DNA of 64,000 nucleotides from Leptolyngbya ohadii IS1. Lineage in GTDB: Bacteria > Cyanobacteriota > Cyanobacteriia > Elainellales > Elainellaceae. The DNA lies in contig NZ_NKFP01000006.1 in assembly GCF_002215035.1 (NCBI RefSeq), positions 2,819,080 to 2,883,079 of the forward strand, read 5' to 3'. A model generated the notes under the pieces. The model was not told the origin of the DNA and made no database searches. It saw only the letters and a list, made by a program, of their open reading frames with translations. Shown one piece after another: positions 46,151 to 53,276 of the stretch; positions within the stretch are counted from its first letter, which is position 1, and each line of letters starts with the position of its first letter. Position numbers and translations under genes: made by a program.

Positions 46151-46735
46151 GAAACAGGATCAAAAGACAGAAGAGAGGGGCGATGAAAGGCTCGGTTCTC
46201 AGCAGAGTCAGTCTGAGCAGATTCTGAGCAGCTTGGGTATTCGGGCAAATGCAAAAGGAATAGTCTGAATCCACAAATTCTAGAATTTCCAACTTCTATA
46301 TGATATCGAACCCTATCGAAAGGCTGGCACAAATTAAGTTTGAATCTGTCCCCAAGCGGGCAAATCCCCGGAAAGATACTCCCCATCCGACAGACACCAC
46401 TTCAGTGTTTGCCAATTACTGTGTTAGAAGTAATACCTGTGTGTTAGTAGTGATACCCGTGTGTTAGAAGTAATGCCTGTGTGTTGAAAGTAATACCTGC
46501 TTGCTGTGTTGGAGGTGATACCCGATCGCCTTTTGATAGCAGAATCTTTTCGATGGCAAAATGATGGGGCGCAAGAGGGTAGGACGCGATAATATGGCGC
46601 AAATCCAATCAACCTGCCCATAGTAAACCTGCACACAGCGACGCCCGGAATCATGTCACGACTAACACAATGAAAGCAGCCTCGAAACTCTAAGCCCCGG
46701 ATTACGTCACGGGAAGGAAAACATAGACCTCACCA
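46151..46735. other. Divergent intergenic region with 20-bp direct repeats
   Basis: It separates the Nudix gene (minus) and the DedA gene (plus). Five degenerate copies of a 20-bp unit lie at 46421-46525 (annotated separately). No ORF is credible; those on the minus strand simply translate the repeats. Confidence 0.5.
46421..46525. repeat. Five degenerate 20-bp direct repeats
   Basis: The consensus is GTGTTAGAAGTAATACCTGT. Four copies abut (46421, 46441, 46461, 46481) and a fifth at 46506 follows a five-base spacer. Copies differ at two to five positions. The spacing of about two helical turns is compatible with an array of protein binding sites. Confidence 0.85.
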
Positions 46736-47326
46736 ATGCAAATCAGCTATCTCGGAATTGTGCTTTTAATGGTGGTGTCTCCCGTTCCACCCGAAGTCTT
46801 TATCCCTCTGGCGGGCTTTATGGCGGCTCAGGGAAAGCTGCACCTTGTCTATGTTGTTTTGTGTGCGGTTGCGGGTTTCCTGGTCAGTATTTTGCCCTGG
46901 TATATTGCGGGTCGTGCCCTGGGAAAGCGGGGCTGGCATGAACTGATTGAGCAGAAAACGGGTCGTCAAAAAATTGGTTTTCTGGCAATTTCTCCGGCAA
47001 AGCTACAGAAGGTAAATCGCTGGTTTCGTCGTTATGGTGGACAGGCATTGCTAGTTTCCATGATGCTACCGGGACTTCGCAATATGATGGCAGTTCCTGC
47101 TGGAATTAGCGGTATGCCCCCTCTAACCTTCCTGCTTTATACCAGCTTGGGTGGGGCGGTATGGTTGTCTGTGCTAACCTGCGCGGGCTATCTGCTGGGC
47201 GATCGCTACGAGCTAATCAGCGCCTACTTTGGTTCCGGTACAACCCTGTTTTTGTTGATTGTTGGCATAGTTGCCCTAAGCATCTGGGGAATTCGCCTTT
47301 ATCTGCGGCGCAAAGCCACCCTGTAG
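46736..47326 (+). CDS. DedA / VTT-domain membrane protein (196 aa)
   Basis: The protein has the DedA layout: an N-terminal re-entrant region (VVSPVPPEVFIPLAGFMAAQ GK), a helix pair with VSILPWYIAGRALGKRGWHE, the conserved FRRYGGQALLVSMMLPGLRN and MAVPAGISGMPPLTFLLYTS, and final helices. These proteins act in membrane homeostasis, probably as lipid (C55-P or phospholipid) scramblases or transporters. The E..P and R..P..R/G motifs needed for function are present in part: PEVFIP and LPGLRN. It starts at 46736 and runs toward the gas vesicle operon on the opposite strand. Confidence 0.88.
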   Translation: MQISYLGIVLLMVVSPVPPEVFIPLAGFMAAQGKLHLVYVVLCAVAGFLVSILPWYIAGRALGKRGWHELIEQKTGRQKIGFLAISPAKLQKVNRWFRRYGGQALLVSMMLPGLRNMMAVPAGISGMPPLTFLLYTSLGGAVWLSVLTCAGYLLGDRYELISAYFGSGTTLFLLIVGIVALSIWGIRLYLRRKATL

Positions 47327-47352
47327 GAAGGTTTGATAGGGCTTAATAGCAG

Positions 47353-47607
47353 TTAACCCTGCACTTCCAACTGTCGTTCTGCATCTTCGATCGCCTGAAT
47401 CGCTAGGAGCAGTCCCTCTTCCTGTTCTTCAAATTCTTCTTCGCCAATATCACCCATATCAAAGGCAAGCTGAAGGGCGAGGAGGCGCTTGCTCAGGTTT
47501 TCCTTTTGGTTGAGTTCGGGGCTGGCTTGCTCCAGAATTTTGTTGCCAATCCAGCTCAATCCGGCAAGCGGGGCAGTAATGGGCGCAACGAGTAAATCAA
47601 GGAACAT
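47353..47607 (-). CDS. gvpG: Gas vesicle protein GvpG
   Basis: This 84-residue helical protein matches GvpG: MFLDLLVAPITAPLAGLSWI followed by GNKILEQASPELNQKENLSK and a long acidic C-terminal helix (DMGDIGEEEFEEQEEGLLLA). GvpG is an essential accessory protein for gas vesicle formation and interacts with GvpF/L; its precise action is not known. It is the last gene of the visible gvp operon, 78 bases after gvpF/L. Length is normal for cyanobacteria. Confidence 0.93.
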   Translation of the reverse strand: MFLDLLVAPITAPLAGLSWIGNKILEQASPELNQKENLSKRLLALQLAFDMGDIGEEEFEEQEEGLLLAIQAIEDAERQLEVQG

Positions 47608-47685
47608 AGAAATTTTTCTCCCTGGGCAACTGGGCTAATTTAACCGGAACTCATGCACGGGTTGGTTGACGGACTAATTGACGAA

Positions 47686-48420
47686 CTAATTCAACTGAGC
47701 GAAATTAAACGGCGCGGTGAAACTGTTGTAGCGAATGCGAAGCCGCTGATTGAACTGCTGATCCAGCACCTCGACCTGTTCTGCAAATGACGCTTCCTGT
47801 TCCCAGGGAATGAGATAGGCAGCATTGAAGATCATGCCGTCCATCATTGCCTGGTTTTCTACCGTTTCAAGTGCCATTGCGCTGAGCCTTTGCCGAAATG
47901 CTTCCGCGATCGCCTGCTTTCGGTCTTCCATCGCCCGTTCGATCGCCTGCCCAATCCGCACAATCTCATCCATACTGAGGGATTTGCCTTCAAGCTGGTC
48001 GCGTTCTGCCCGCAGCGTCTGGTTTTCCTGCATCAGGCTTTCCAGTTCACGCTCGCTGTCCCAAACCACTTTGACGCTCACTTCCCGTCGTCCTTCCAGC
48101 TTTTGTAGGAGCTGTTTCAGGCGATCGCCCTGAGGCACCAGCAACTGCTGCTGTACCCACTCCCAGCCCTCGATAATCAAGCCAAACTGAAGCGGTAACA
48201 GGGTGCGATACCCGTGTTCCATTGCCTGTTCTAAAACCCGTTCATGTCCCAGTAGATTGCGACGACTCGCCAGGTAACGTTCCTGCTGTGCCTCGGAGTA
48301 GAGGAACACAAACTCATCCACCACCTGCGCCTGCACGGGCTGTTTATCTAAGCCTTCCAGCGCTAGCTCCTTTGGACCCGGTGAGGGAAAGATGCCGTAC
48401 AAATAAAGACCGTTTGACAT
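47686..48420 (-). CDS. gvpF: Gas vesicle protein GvpF/GvpL
   Basis: The 244-residue product belongs to the GvpF/GvpL family, which has an N-terminal ferredoxin-like domain (GLYLYGIFPSPGPKELALEG, DEFVFLYSEA) and a helical C-terminal domain (ESLMQENQTLRAERDQLEGK, IVRIGQAIERAMEDRKQAIA). It ends with FNAAYLIPWEQEASF and RYNSFTAPFNFAQLN, the strongly conserved C-terminal motif. GvpF/L proteins bind GvpA and are thought to act at nucleation of the gas vesicle. Only one family member is seen here. Gene symbols gvpF and gvpL are used for the same type in different species; I use gvpF from the operon order. Confidence 0.92.
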   Translation of the reverse strand: MSNGLYLYGIFPSPGPKELALEGLDKQPVQAQVVDEFVFLYSEAQQERYLASRRNLLGHERVLEQAMEHGYRTLLPLQFGLIIEGWEWVQQQLLVPQGDRLKQLLQKLEGRREVSVKVVWDSERELESLMQENQTLRAERDQLEGKSLSMDEIVRIGQAIERAMEDRKQAIAEAFRQRLSAMALETVENQAMMDGMIFNAAYLIPWEQEASFAEQVEVLDQQFNQRLRIRYNSFTAPFNFAQLN

Positions 48421-48646
48421 GGGTTTACGTAATCTCCGTTTATGCAGTCCCGTCCATACATCTGGGTAAACAGAATGGGCGAACCCAAATCGGCTGAACC
48501 CAAATCGCGATCGAAACTCATCTTCTCGTTTAACATTCCCGGTTTTTGCGCTGTACTCACAGGACGGAAGGCTGTTTTCCTGCGATCGCCCCGGAACGCG
48601 AACATGACCCGATTAGGGGCAATCCTTACAAACGCTGCAAACCCAT

Positions 48647-49126
48647 TCAGGCGATCGGCTGAGACGTGAGAACGAGCCGCAGTCTGGCATGAATTAAACT
48701 CAGCTGTGCCAGCCCCAAATCCAGATCCCCCTCCAGAACAACGCCCGTATTCATGAGGCGATCGAGCAGTTCCAGAATGGTGGGCTTGGCAGAGGTTGCA
48801 CCAGGATAGTAGCCGTTCTTAGGCAACAGCGTGCCAATTTCCCCTAGATCGATGTTGAGGTCAGCCGGATCGATTTCAAAGATTTCGCAGAGCTGCACCA
48901 CCTGTTCTTCCAGCTTCCGCAAACTTTCTGCTGCCCGCTCTAGTTCGGTTTCGCTTAGCTGATCGGTTTCCATGCGGCGAATTACCTGTGCTTCCATTAA
49001 TTGACGAATTAGCTCAATCAGAGTGAGCAGCAGCGGAGCCAGTCCCGCATTTGCTTTCTTGACGGGCTGGGCAGGAAGCGTATCAGCCGATTGGACGGTG
49101 AGCTGGGCAGAATTGGCAGTTAGCAT
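48647..49126 (-). CDS. gvpK: Gas vesicle protein GvpK
   Basis: The 159-residue protein matches GvpK: GLAPLLLTLIELIRQLMEAQ VIRRME, then LSETELERAAESLRKLEEQV, FEIDPADLNIDLGEIGTLLP and the late LDRLMNTGVVLEGDLDLGLAQLSLI, which resembles the amphipathic segment of GvpA-type proteins. GvpK is one of the essential accessory proteins, but its role is not defined. It is 17 bases from gvpJ, hence in the same transcript. A 226-base gap with a GAACCCAAATCG duplication separates it from gvpF. Confidence 0.94.
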   Translation of the reverse strand: MLTANSAQLTVQSADTLPAQPVKKANAGLAPLLLTLIELIRQLMEAQVIRRMETDQLSETELERAAESLRKLEEQVVQLCEIFEIDPADLNIDLGEIGTLLPKNGYYPGATSAKPTILELLDRLMNTGVVLEGDLDLGLAQLSLIHARLRLVLTSQPIA

Positions 49127-49143
49127 GGGGCAAAGATTTGGGG

Positions 49144-49503
49144 CTAGAACTGAGCTGCTTTGAGCGATCGCAATTCCTGCTCCAGACTCTCAATTCGGCT
49201 CTGAAGCTGTTGATTTGCTTGAAGCAACTGCTGGGACTGATGCTGGGCTTGAGCGTTGAGAAAGGGATTATTTTCCCACCAGTTGATGCCCATCTCCTTT
49301 GCCTTATCGACCGAAGAGATGAGCAAACGAATCCGAATATTCAGCAGTTCGGTTGCGCCCACGGAAACGGTAATGTCTCCGGCAATCACAACCCCCTTGT
49401 CTAAAACTCGTTCCAGAACATCCGCCAAACTTGATCCGGACGTCGCACTTTGGAACTGACGATTCGTGGGGGCAATCGATTGGGGGTTGGTAGCCAGGGT
49501 CAT
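49144..49503 (-). CDS. gvpJ: Gas vesicle protein GvpJ (GvpA-family minor protein)
   Basis: The central part ([40 protein letters not shown]) is homologous to GvpA, and a polar N-terminus and a Gln-rich helical C-terminus ([20 protein letters not shown]) are added. That design is GvpJ, a minor component thought to act at the conical tips or in nucleation. The ATG overlaps the gvpN stop by four bases (ATGA), indicating translational coupling. Confidence 0.93.
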   Translation of the reverse strand: MTLATNPQSIAPTNRQFQSATSGSSLADVLERVLDKGVVIAGDITVSVGATELLNIRIRLLISSVDKAKEMGINWWENNPFLNAQAQHQSQQLLQANQQLQSRIESLEQELRSLKAAQF

Positions 49504-50687
49504 GCTAAATCGTCCTCCGCTGGGTCAGAAATATTCAGCAGCTTAATCAGCGATTCGTGAACGGATTCGGGAGACGAGTTGATCGTTGACATGTCTAAAT
49601 CCGGTTCCTGTTCGGATTCCAGATCGGTTTCATCGGCGGATTTAATCAGGTCGCTCAATCCTTCAGATTCGCCGTCTAGCTCCAGTTCGTCGATCGGTTC
49701 AAACGCTGAATCAAAGGCTGTGTCGGCTGGCAGTTCAACCTTCATGCGAGGAATCAGACGCGACGGGGGCATAAAGCTCGCCGTTTCCTGCTGCATAGCT
49801 TGAAGCGCAGTCTGCTCATTAAAGACATCGTTTAGCAGTTTCGCTGCCGTCTCCAGGGGAATGCCCGCTCGCGATAGCAGAATATCTTGACAGACTTCAC
49901 GGAAATCTGGGTTTTCAGGCGCAACGAGAACATCATGTTCCTGACAAATCTTTGCCAGAATTAAGCCCGATCGCAGCCCGGAGGATTTCTCGGCTCCTGT
50001 TTTCTGGCGGAATGTCCGGACAATCTGAATGATGAGTTCGGCACTGTCGCGATCGAGGTTGGTCTTCTGAACCACAATTTCCCGCTGGGTGGATTCATCC
50101 GGCTCCGGCATATCGATCGTAATGAGGCGATCGAGTAGCGCATCCTGGGTGGCATGAACCCCGCAATATTCCTCTGGATTCGAGGTAAAAATGGCGCGAA
50201 ATTCCGAATGAACCCGAATATAGTCACTGCGACCGTGGCTCGGCGGCAGCACCAGCAGCTTCTCCTCCAGAGCAGACAGCAGCACGTTGTTGACCTCTGG
50301 ACGAGAGCGATTGAACTCATCGTAGACCAGCGTAAATCCTTCCCGGCAAGCCAGCGTCAGCCGCGAGTCTACCCAGTTTTGCCGCAGTTCGTCCTCGACT
50401 TTCACCACGCTATGGATAAAGTTATCTACTACCTTTTTGCGCGTATAGCCGGACTGATTGCCGATCAGGTCAGAGGTTTTGAACTCGTCGTCACCAAACA
50501 ACAGCATGATCGGGCGCGACAGCAGATCCGCTAAATGCAGGGCGAGGGTGGTTTTTCCGGTTCCGGCAGGTCCACGTAAATGCACCGAGAAGCCGGACTG
50601 AAGATAGCGCAGGGCGCGCATGGCAACCCGCTCCACACTGGGCGTACTGACAAAACGACGGGGGCTAGCTCGAAGAACTGTAGTCAC
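49500..50687 (-). CDS. gvpN: Gas vesicle protein GvpN (AAA+ ATPase) with acidic tail
   Basis: GvpN is a MoxR-like AAA+ ATPase needed for normal gas vesicle growth. Walker A is GPAGTGKT (residues 39-46), Walker B lies in [20 protein letters not shown], and the sensor region has [36 protein letters not shown]. The core ends near residue 320. A further about 75 residues are strongly acidic ([20 protein letters not shown] and on to DPAEDDLA), an extension beyond the ATPase core. The start is GTG at 50687 with AAGGA upstream. The stop overlaps the gvpJ start. Confidence 0.95.
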   Translation of the reverse strand: MTTVLRASPRRFVSTPSVERVAMRALRYLQSGFSVHLRGPAGTGKTTLALHLADLLSRPIMLLFGDDEFKTSDLIGNQSGYTRKKVVDNFIHSVVKVEDELRQNWVDSRLTLACREGFTLVYDEFNRSRPEVNNVLLSALEEKLLVLPPSHGRSDYIRVHSEFRAIFTSNPEEYCGVHATQDALLDRLITIDMPEPDESTQREIVVQKTNLDRDSAELIIQIVRTFRQKTGAEKSSGLRSGLILAKICQEHDVLVAPENPDFREVCQDILLSRAGIPLETAAKLLNDVFNEQTALQAMQQETASFMPPSRLIPRMKVELPADTAFDSAFEPIDELELDGESEGLSDLIKSADETDLESEQEPDLDMSTINSSPESVHESLIKLLNISDPAEDDLA

Positions 50688-50738
50688 AGAATTCCTTCCT
50701 CTTCCTGGATATTGCTGGATAGTGCTGAATATCAGAAT

Positions 50739-51749
50739 CTATTGAACGATGTAGGTATTGTCACGCTGGGTAATGCAGCCTTTCTTAATTAGGGCGCGAA
50801 GCGCATCCACGGCAGCGAATCGATTAATCCCAAACTTGGATTGAATTTCAACCAGGGTTGCTTTCTGAACCCGCTGAAGATGATCAAAGATGGTTTGCTC
50901 CAGAGGGCTGAGCTTAGGCTGCACGGGTAAAGCAATGCGGGCGGGTGCGATCGGCGCAGGTGCAGTCACGGCGACTGAAGAATTGCCCTTAGCAGCGGGT
51001 TGCAGCCTGGTTTGCGAAATCTTCGCTGGCGAGACTCTTGCCTGGGAAACCCTGGTCTGTGGAATTGCTTTCAGTTTGGGTGGCTGGGAGGATTTTGCGG
51101 AATTTGTTTTCGTCGCAGTCTGGACGATCGGCATAGAGGTTCCCCACACCTGTTCCCGCAGCTTTGCACAGAACGCCATTCGCTCCGATCGAAGTTCGGC
51201 AAGCTGGGTATAGAGCCGATTCAGTTCGGCGTTGCGCTGCTCGCTATCCTGCTGGAGCATTTGCTGTATCTGCATGTGGTTTTGCTGACGCGCCTGGTAG
51301 CTGGATTCTAGGAGGAGCTGGGTTTCTGCCTGAAGGGTTTCAATTTGCTCTCGGATGTCCTGCCGCAGGGCGAAAACTGTAGCGTTTAGGTTGAGGTGAA
51401 AGTCGTCGAGGCTTTGCCAGAGTTCCTGTGCCATTGCAGCTCGATCGGATGCCGTTAGTGCCAGGGAATTGGCAACCTCTTCGTTGAGCGATCGTGTAAA
51501 AGCTTGAAGGCGCTGCATTAGCAGGGTAGCTTCGATTTGGCGCTGGGCTGAGAGATCGGCAATGAGGCTCTGGGTATCCTGCTGGAGCTGATGCTGAAAG
51601 GTTTGAAGTTCGTACCGCAGGTCATTTGCCTGCATCTGCCGCGCCTGGGAAAACTGCTCTAGCGTAGTGCGAACCTGCTGCTGGCGGTGCAGCATTTCCT
51701 GCTGACGGTGCTGGCGTTGGGCTTGCCAGGTTTCTTTGAGAGAAGTCAC
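50739..51749 (-). CDS. gvpC: Gas vesicle outer-wall protein GvpC with C-terminal winged-helix-like extension (336 aa)
   Basis: GvpC binds the outside of the GvpA shell and strengthens it. At least three exact 33-residue repeats are visible (about residues 22-54, 55-87, 88-120) and a fourth weaker one at 121-153. The start is GTG at 51749: an AAGGAGG with five-base spacing precedes it, and the resulting VTSLKETWQAQRQ resembles GvpC N-termini; a longer frame from 51848 would run through the gvpA-gvpC hairpin. After about residue 205 a basic Ser/Thr/Pro-rich linker (KISQTRLQPAAKGNSSVAV) leads to residues 280-336, LSPLEQTIFDHLQRVQKATL ... FGINRFAAVDALRALIKKGC, which looks like a winged helix-turn-helix. 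Classical cyanobacterial GvpC lacks such a domain. Confidence 0.88.
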   Translation of the reverse strand: MTSLKETWQAQRQHRQQEMLHRQQQVRTTLEQFSQARQMQANDLRYELQTFQHQLQQDTQSLIADLSAQRQIEATLLMQRLQAFTRSLNEEVANSLALTASDRAAMAQELWQSLDDFHLNLNATVFALRQDIREQIETLQAETQLLLESSYQARQQNHMQIQQMLQQDSEQRNAELNRLYTQLAELRSERMAFCAKLREQVWGTSMPIVQTATKTNSAKSSQPPKLKAIPQTRVSQARVSPAKISQTRLQPAAKGNSSVAVTAPAPIAPARIALPVQPKLSPLEQTIFDHLQRVQKATLVEIQSKFGINRFAAVDALRALIKKGCITQRDNTYIVQ

Positions 51750-51819
51750 AAAATCCTCCTTCGGGGCAGTACGAGTCAGAAATGCGGGATGCAGGAAAGC
51801 AATGCGGGATGTGGGGTAA

Positions 51820-51855
51820 GGACTGAGTAAGTCAAGGTGTTTGCTCACTCAGTCC
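51820..51855 (-). promoter_or_regulatory. Intercistronic hairpin between gvpA and gvpC
   Basis: GGACTGAGT and ACTCAGTCC form a perfect 9-bp stem with an 18-base loop, 27 bases after the gvpA stop. There is no T-run. In other cyanobacteria gvpA transcripts are far more abundant than gvpA-gvpC ones, so partial termination or 3' stabilisation is the likely role; that is inference. AATGCGGGATG is duplicated just beyond it. Confidence 0.65.
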
Positions 51856-51881
51856 AGCTCAATTGAAATGCAGGTCGTGGA

Positions 51882-52100
51882 TTAGTTTGCGGGAACAGCT
51901 GCCTGAGCAGTCAGACCCACAGCTTCTGCATACTTCAGGTAGGTTTCAACCGAAGCGATTACCACACGAGCCTCGATCGCCAGCAGCTCGATACCGACCA
52001 GGGAAACGCGCACCCAAGCGTCAACAACAATGCCTTTGTCGAGAATGCGATCGACGACTTCAGCCAAGCTCGAAGAAGAGTTCACTTTTTCAACTGCCAT
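51882..52100 (-). CDS. gvpA: Gas vesicle structural protein GvpA
   Basis: GvpA is the small hydrophobic protein that forms the ribs of the gas vesicle shell. The 72-residue product is almost identical in pattern to known cyanobacterial Gvp[61 protein letters not shown]. The two beta strands around the VSLVGIELL turn and the flanking helices are intact. AGGTGG precedes the ATG. Only one copy is present, while some cyanobacteria carry several. It is the first gene of the operon. Confidence 0.97.
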   Translation of the reverse strand: MAVEKVNSSSSLAEVVDRILDKGIVVDAWVRVSLVGIELLAIEARVVIASVETYLKYAEAVGLTAQAAVPAN

Positions 52101-52575
52101 AGCAATCCACCTAATATGTGTGAATAGGGTTGTACAACGGTCTTGTTACTCAGCCACTAATTGAATGAGTGACTGTAGGATTAACTGTGCTAATAACTGC
52201 TCTGCTTTCGTGAGCCGCGTGATGCGATGTTCGTTTAAGCGCGGTCAGTTAATTCACAGTTATCACCATAAGAAATTGATGCTCTAACGTTCATCGTATA
52301 AACACTGAAAAACTGAAAATACTACGGAGAAAAAGCTAGTAAGATCACCAGAAATCAGTCGTTGCAATATGCGTCCTTCGATCGTCCGGAAAACCCTTAA
52401 AAAACTTAATAAATAGAAATAAAATGCCTCAGCAAAAAGTATTGGATAAAGACCATGATTCTCCAATCCAATACTTTGAAATTTGTTAATTAGTAGAATT
52501 TGATAGATCTTACAATTCAGTCGATCAATTCTGCGGATTTTCTACTTTGATCTAAACCTGAAAGCTGACCTCAAA
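52101..52575 (-). promoter_or_regulatory. Upstream region of gvpA
   Basis: A perfect 10-bp palindrome GTTGTACAAC lies at 52129-52138, 30 bases upstream of the gvpA start and so inside its leader or promoter. I cannot assign a -35/-10 pair with confidence. The region is AT-rich and also has to drive the plus-strand gene at 52576. No other gene is seen in it. Confidence 0.4.
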
Positions 52576-52950
52576 ATGTGGACTCAAATTCTAAAGTTCT
52601 TGATTCTGTTAGTTATGGGAATCAACGGCGCACTTTATCTCGCCATTCTTCTCTCTCCGCCCAATCCAGATAATATTGGCTACTGGTTCATCCTCTATTT
52701 CGCGATTTTCTCCGTTTTGGGGTTGCTGGGCTTTGTCGCTTTGCTGCTCAGAAAAACACTGCATCTTTCTGCGTGGATAGGTGAAATCCTGCTGCTCTAC
52801 GTCATTCCATTAACCTTGATTGCCAACAGTTTTCAGCTTGGGTTTGCCTGGATATTAGGACTACTTCCGACAGGCACATTTGAGGCGTTGCATCTCGCTG
52901 CATTTATTGCTGCCTGTGCTGGGCTATTTTCTGTAATGCGGAGCCGCTAA
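52576..52950 (+). CDS. Hypothetical four-helix membrane protein (124 aa)
   Basis: I do not recognise a family. Four hydrophobic segments are clear: about 6-27 (LKFLILLVMGINGALYLAIL), 38-60 (WFILYFAIFSVLGLLGFVAL), 68-90 (LSAWIGEILLLYVIPLTLIA) and 103-121 (FEALHLAAFIAACAGLFSVM). The polar loops are very short. It is transcribed away from gvpA and converges with the 85-residue gene at 52992. Location inside the gas vesicle neighbourhood is suggestive only. Confidence 0.6.
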   Translation: MWTQILKFLILLVMGINGALYLAILLSPPNPDNIGYWFILYFAIFSVLGLLGFVALLLRKTLHLSAWIGEILLLYVIPLTLIANSFQLGFAWILGLLPTGTFEALHLAAFIAACAGLFSVMRSR

Positions 52951-52991
52951 AAAATATAGATTCTAACTACTATTTCCCTGAACAGATTCAC

Positions 52992-53249
52992 TTACTGATG
53001 GACACGCTTTTCAAACTGTTCGCGGGTGGTTTCAAGAAGGGCGATCGCTTCTTGATAAACCTCACTGTGGCTCTGCTGAAGCCAGCCTAATAGACTTACC
53101 ATCTGAGCATTGCGAAGTTCAAGATCGGCTTGAAAAATAGTAGCAGTTGCCATGTGCTGGGCATATTCTGCGGGGTGTCCCTGGGCGACAAAATTGGCGA
53201 TCAAAAATTGTAGGGCTTGCTGACGGGCATCGATGTTTTGTTCAAGCAT
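52992..53249 (-). CDS. Small helical protein downstream of the Cdc48-like ATPase (85 aa)
   Basis: No family is recognised. The protein appears all-helical: IDARQQALQFLIANFVAQGH, AEYAQHMATATIFQADLELR, QMVSLLGWLQQSHSEVYQEA and IALLETTREQFEKRVHQ. It is neither a signal-peptide protein nor membrane-spanning. It starts 27 bases after the stop of the AAA+ gene on the same strand, so both probably form a two-gene unit, and it could be an adaptor or substrate of that ATPase. A relation to small gas vesicle proteins such as GvpV cannot be shown from sequence alone. Confidence 0.6.
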   Translation of the reverse strand: MLEQNIDARQQALQFLIANFVAQGHPAEYAQHMATATIFQADLELRNAQMVSLLGWLQQSHSEVYQEAIALLETTREQFEKRVHQ

Positions 53250-53276
53250 TGCTTTAAACCTTAAGACTCTAAATTC

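Noticed and set aside
46421-46525. CRISPR array
   Set aside because: The repeats abut without unique spacers and are degenerate; no cas gene is near.
48363-48669. Short ORFs on both strands between gvpF and gvpK
   Set aside because: They have no ribosome binding site and run through a GAACCCAAATCG duplication; the gap is probably non-coding.
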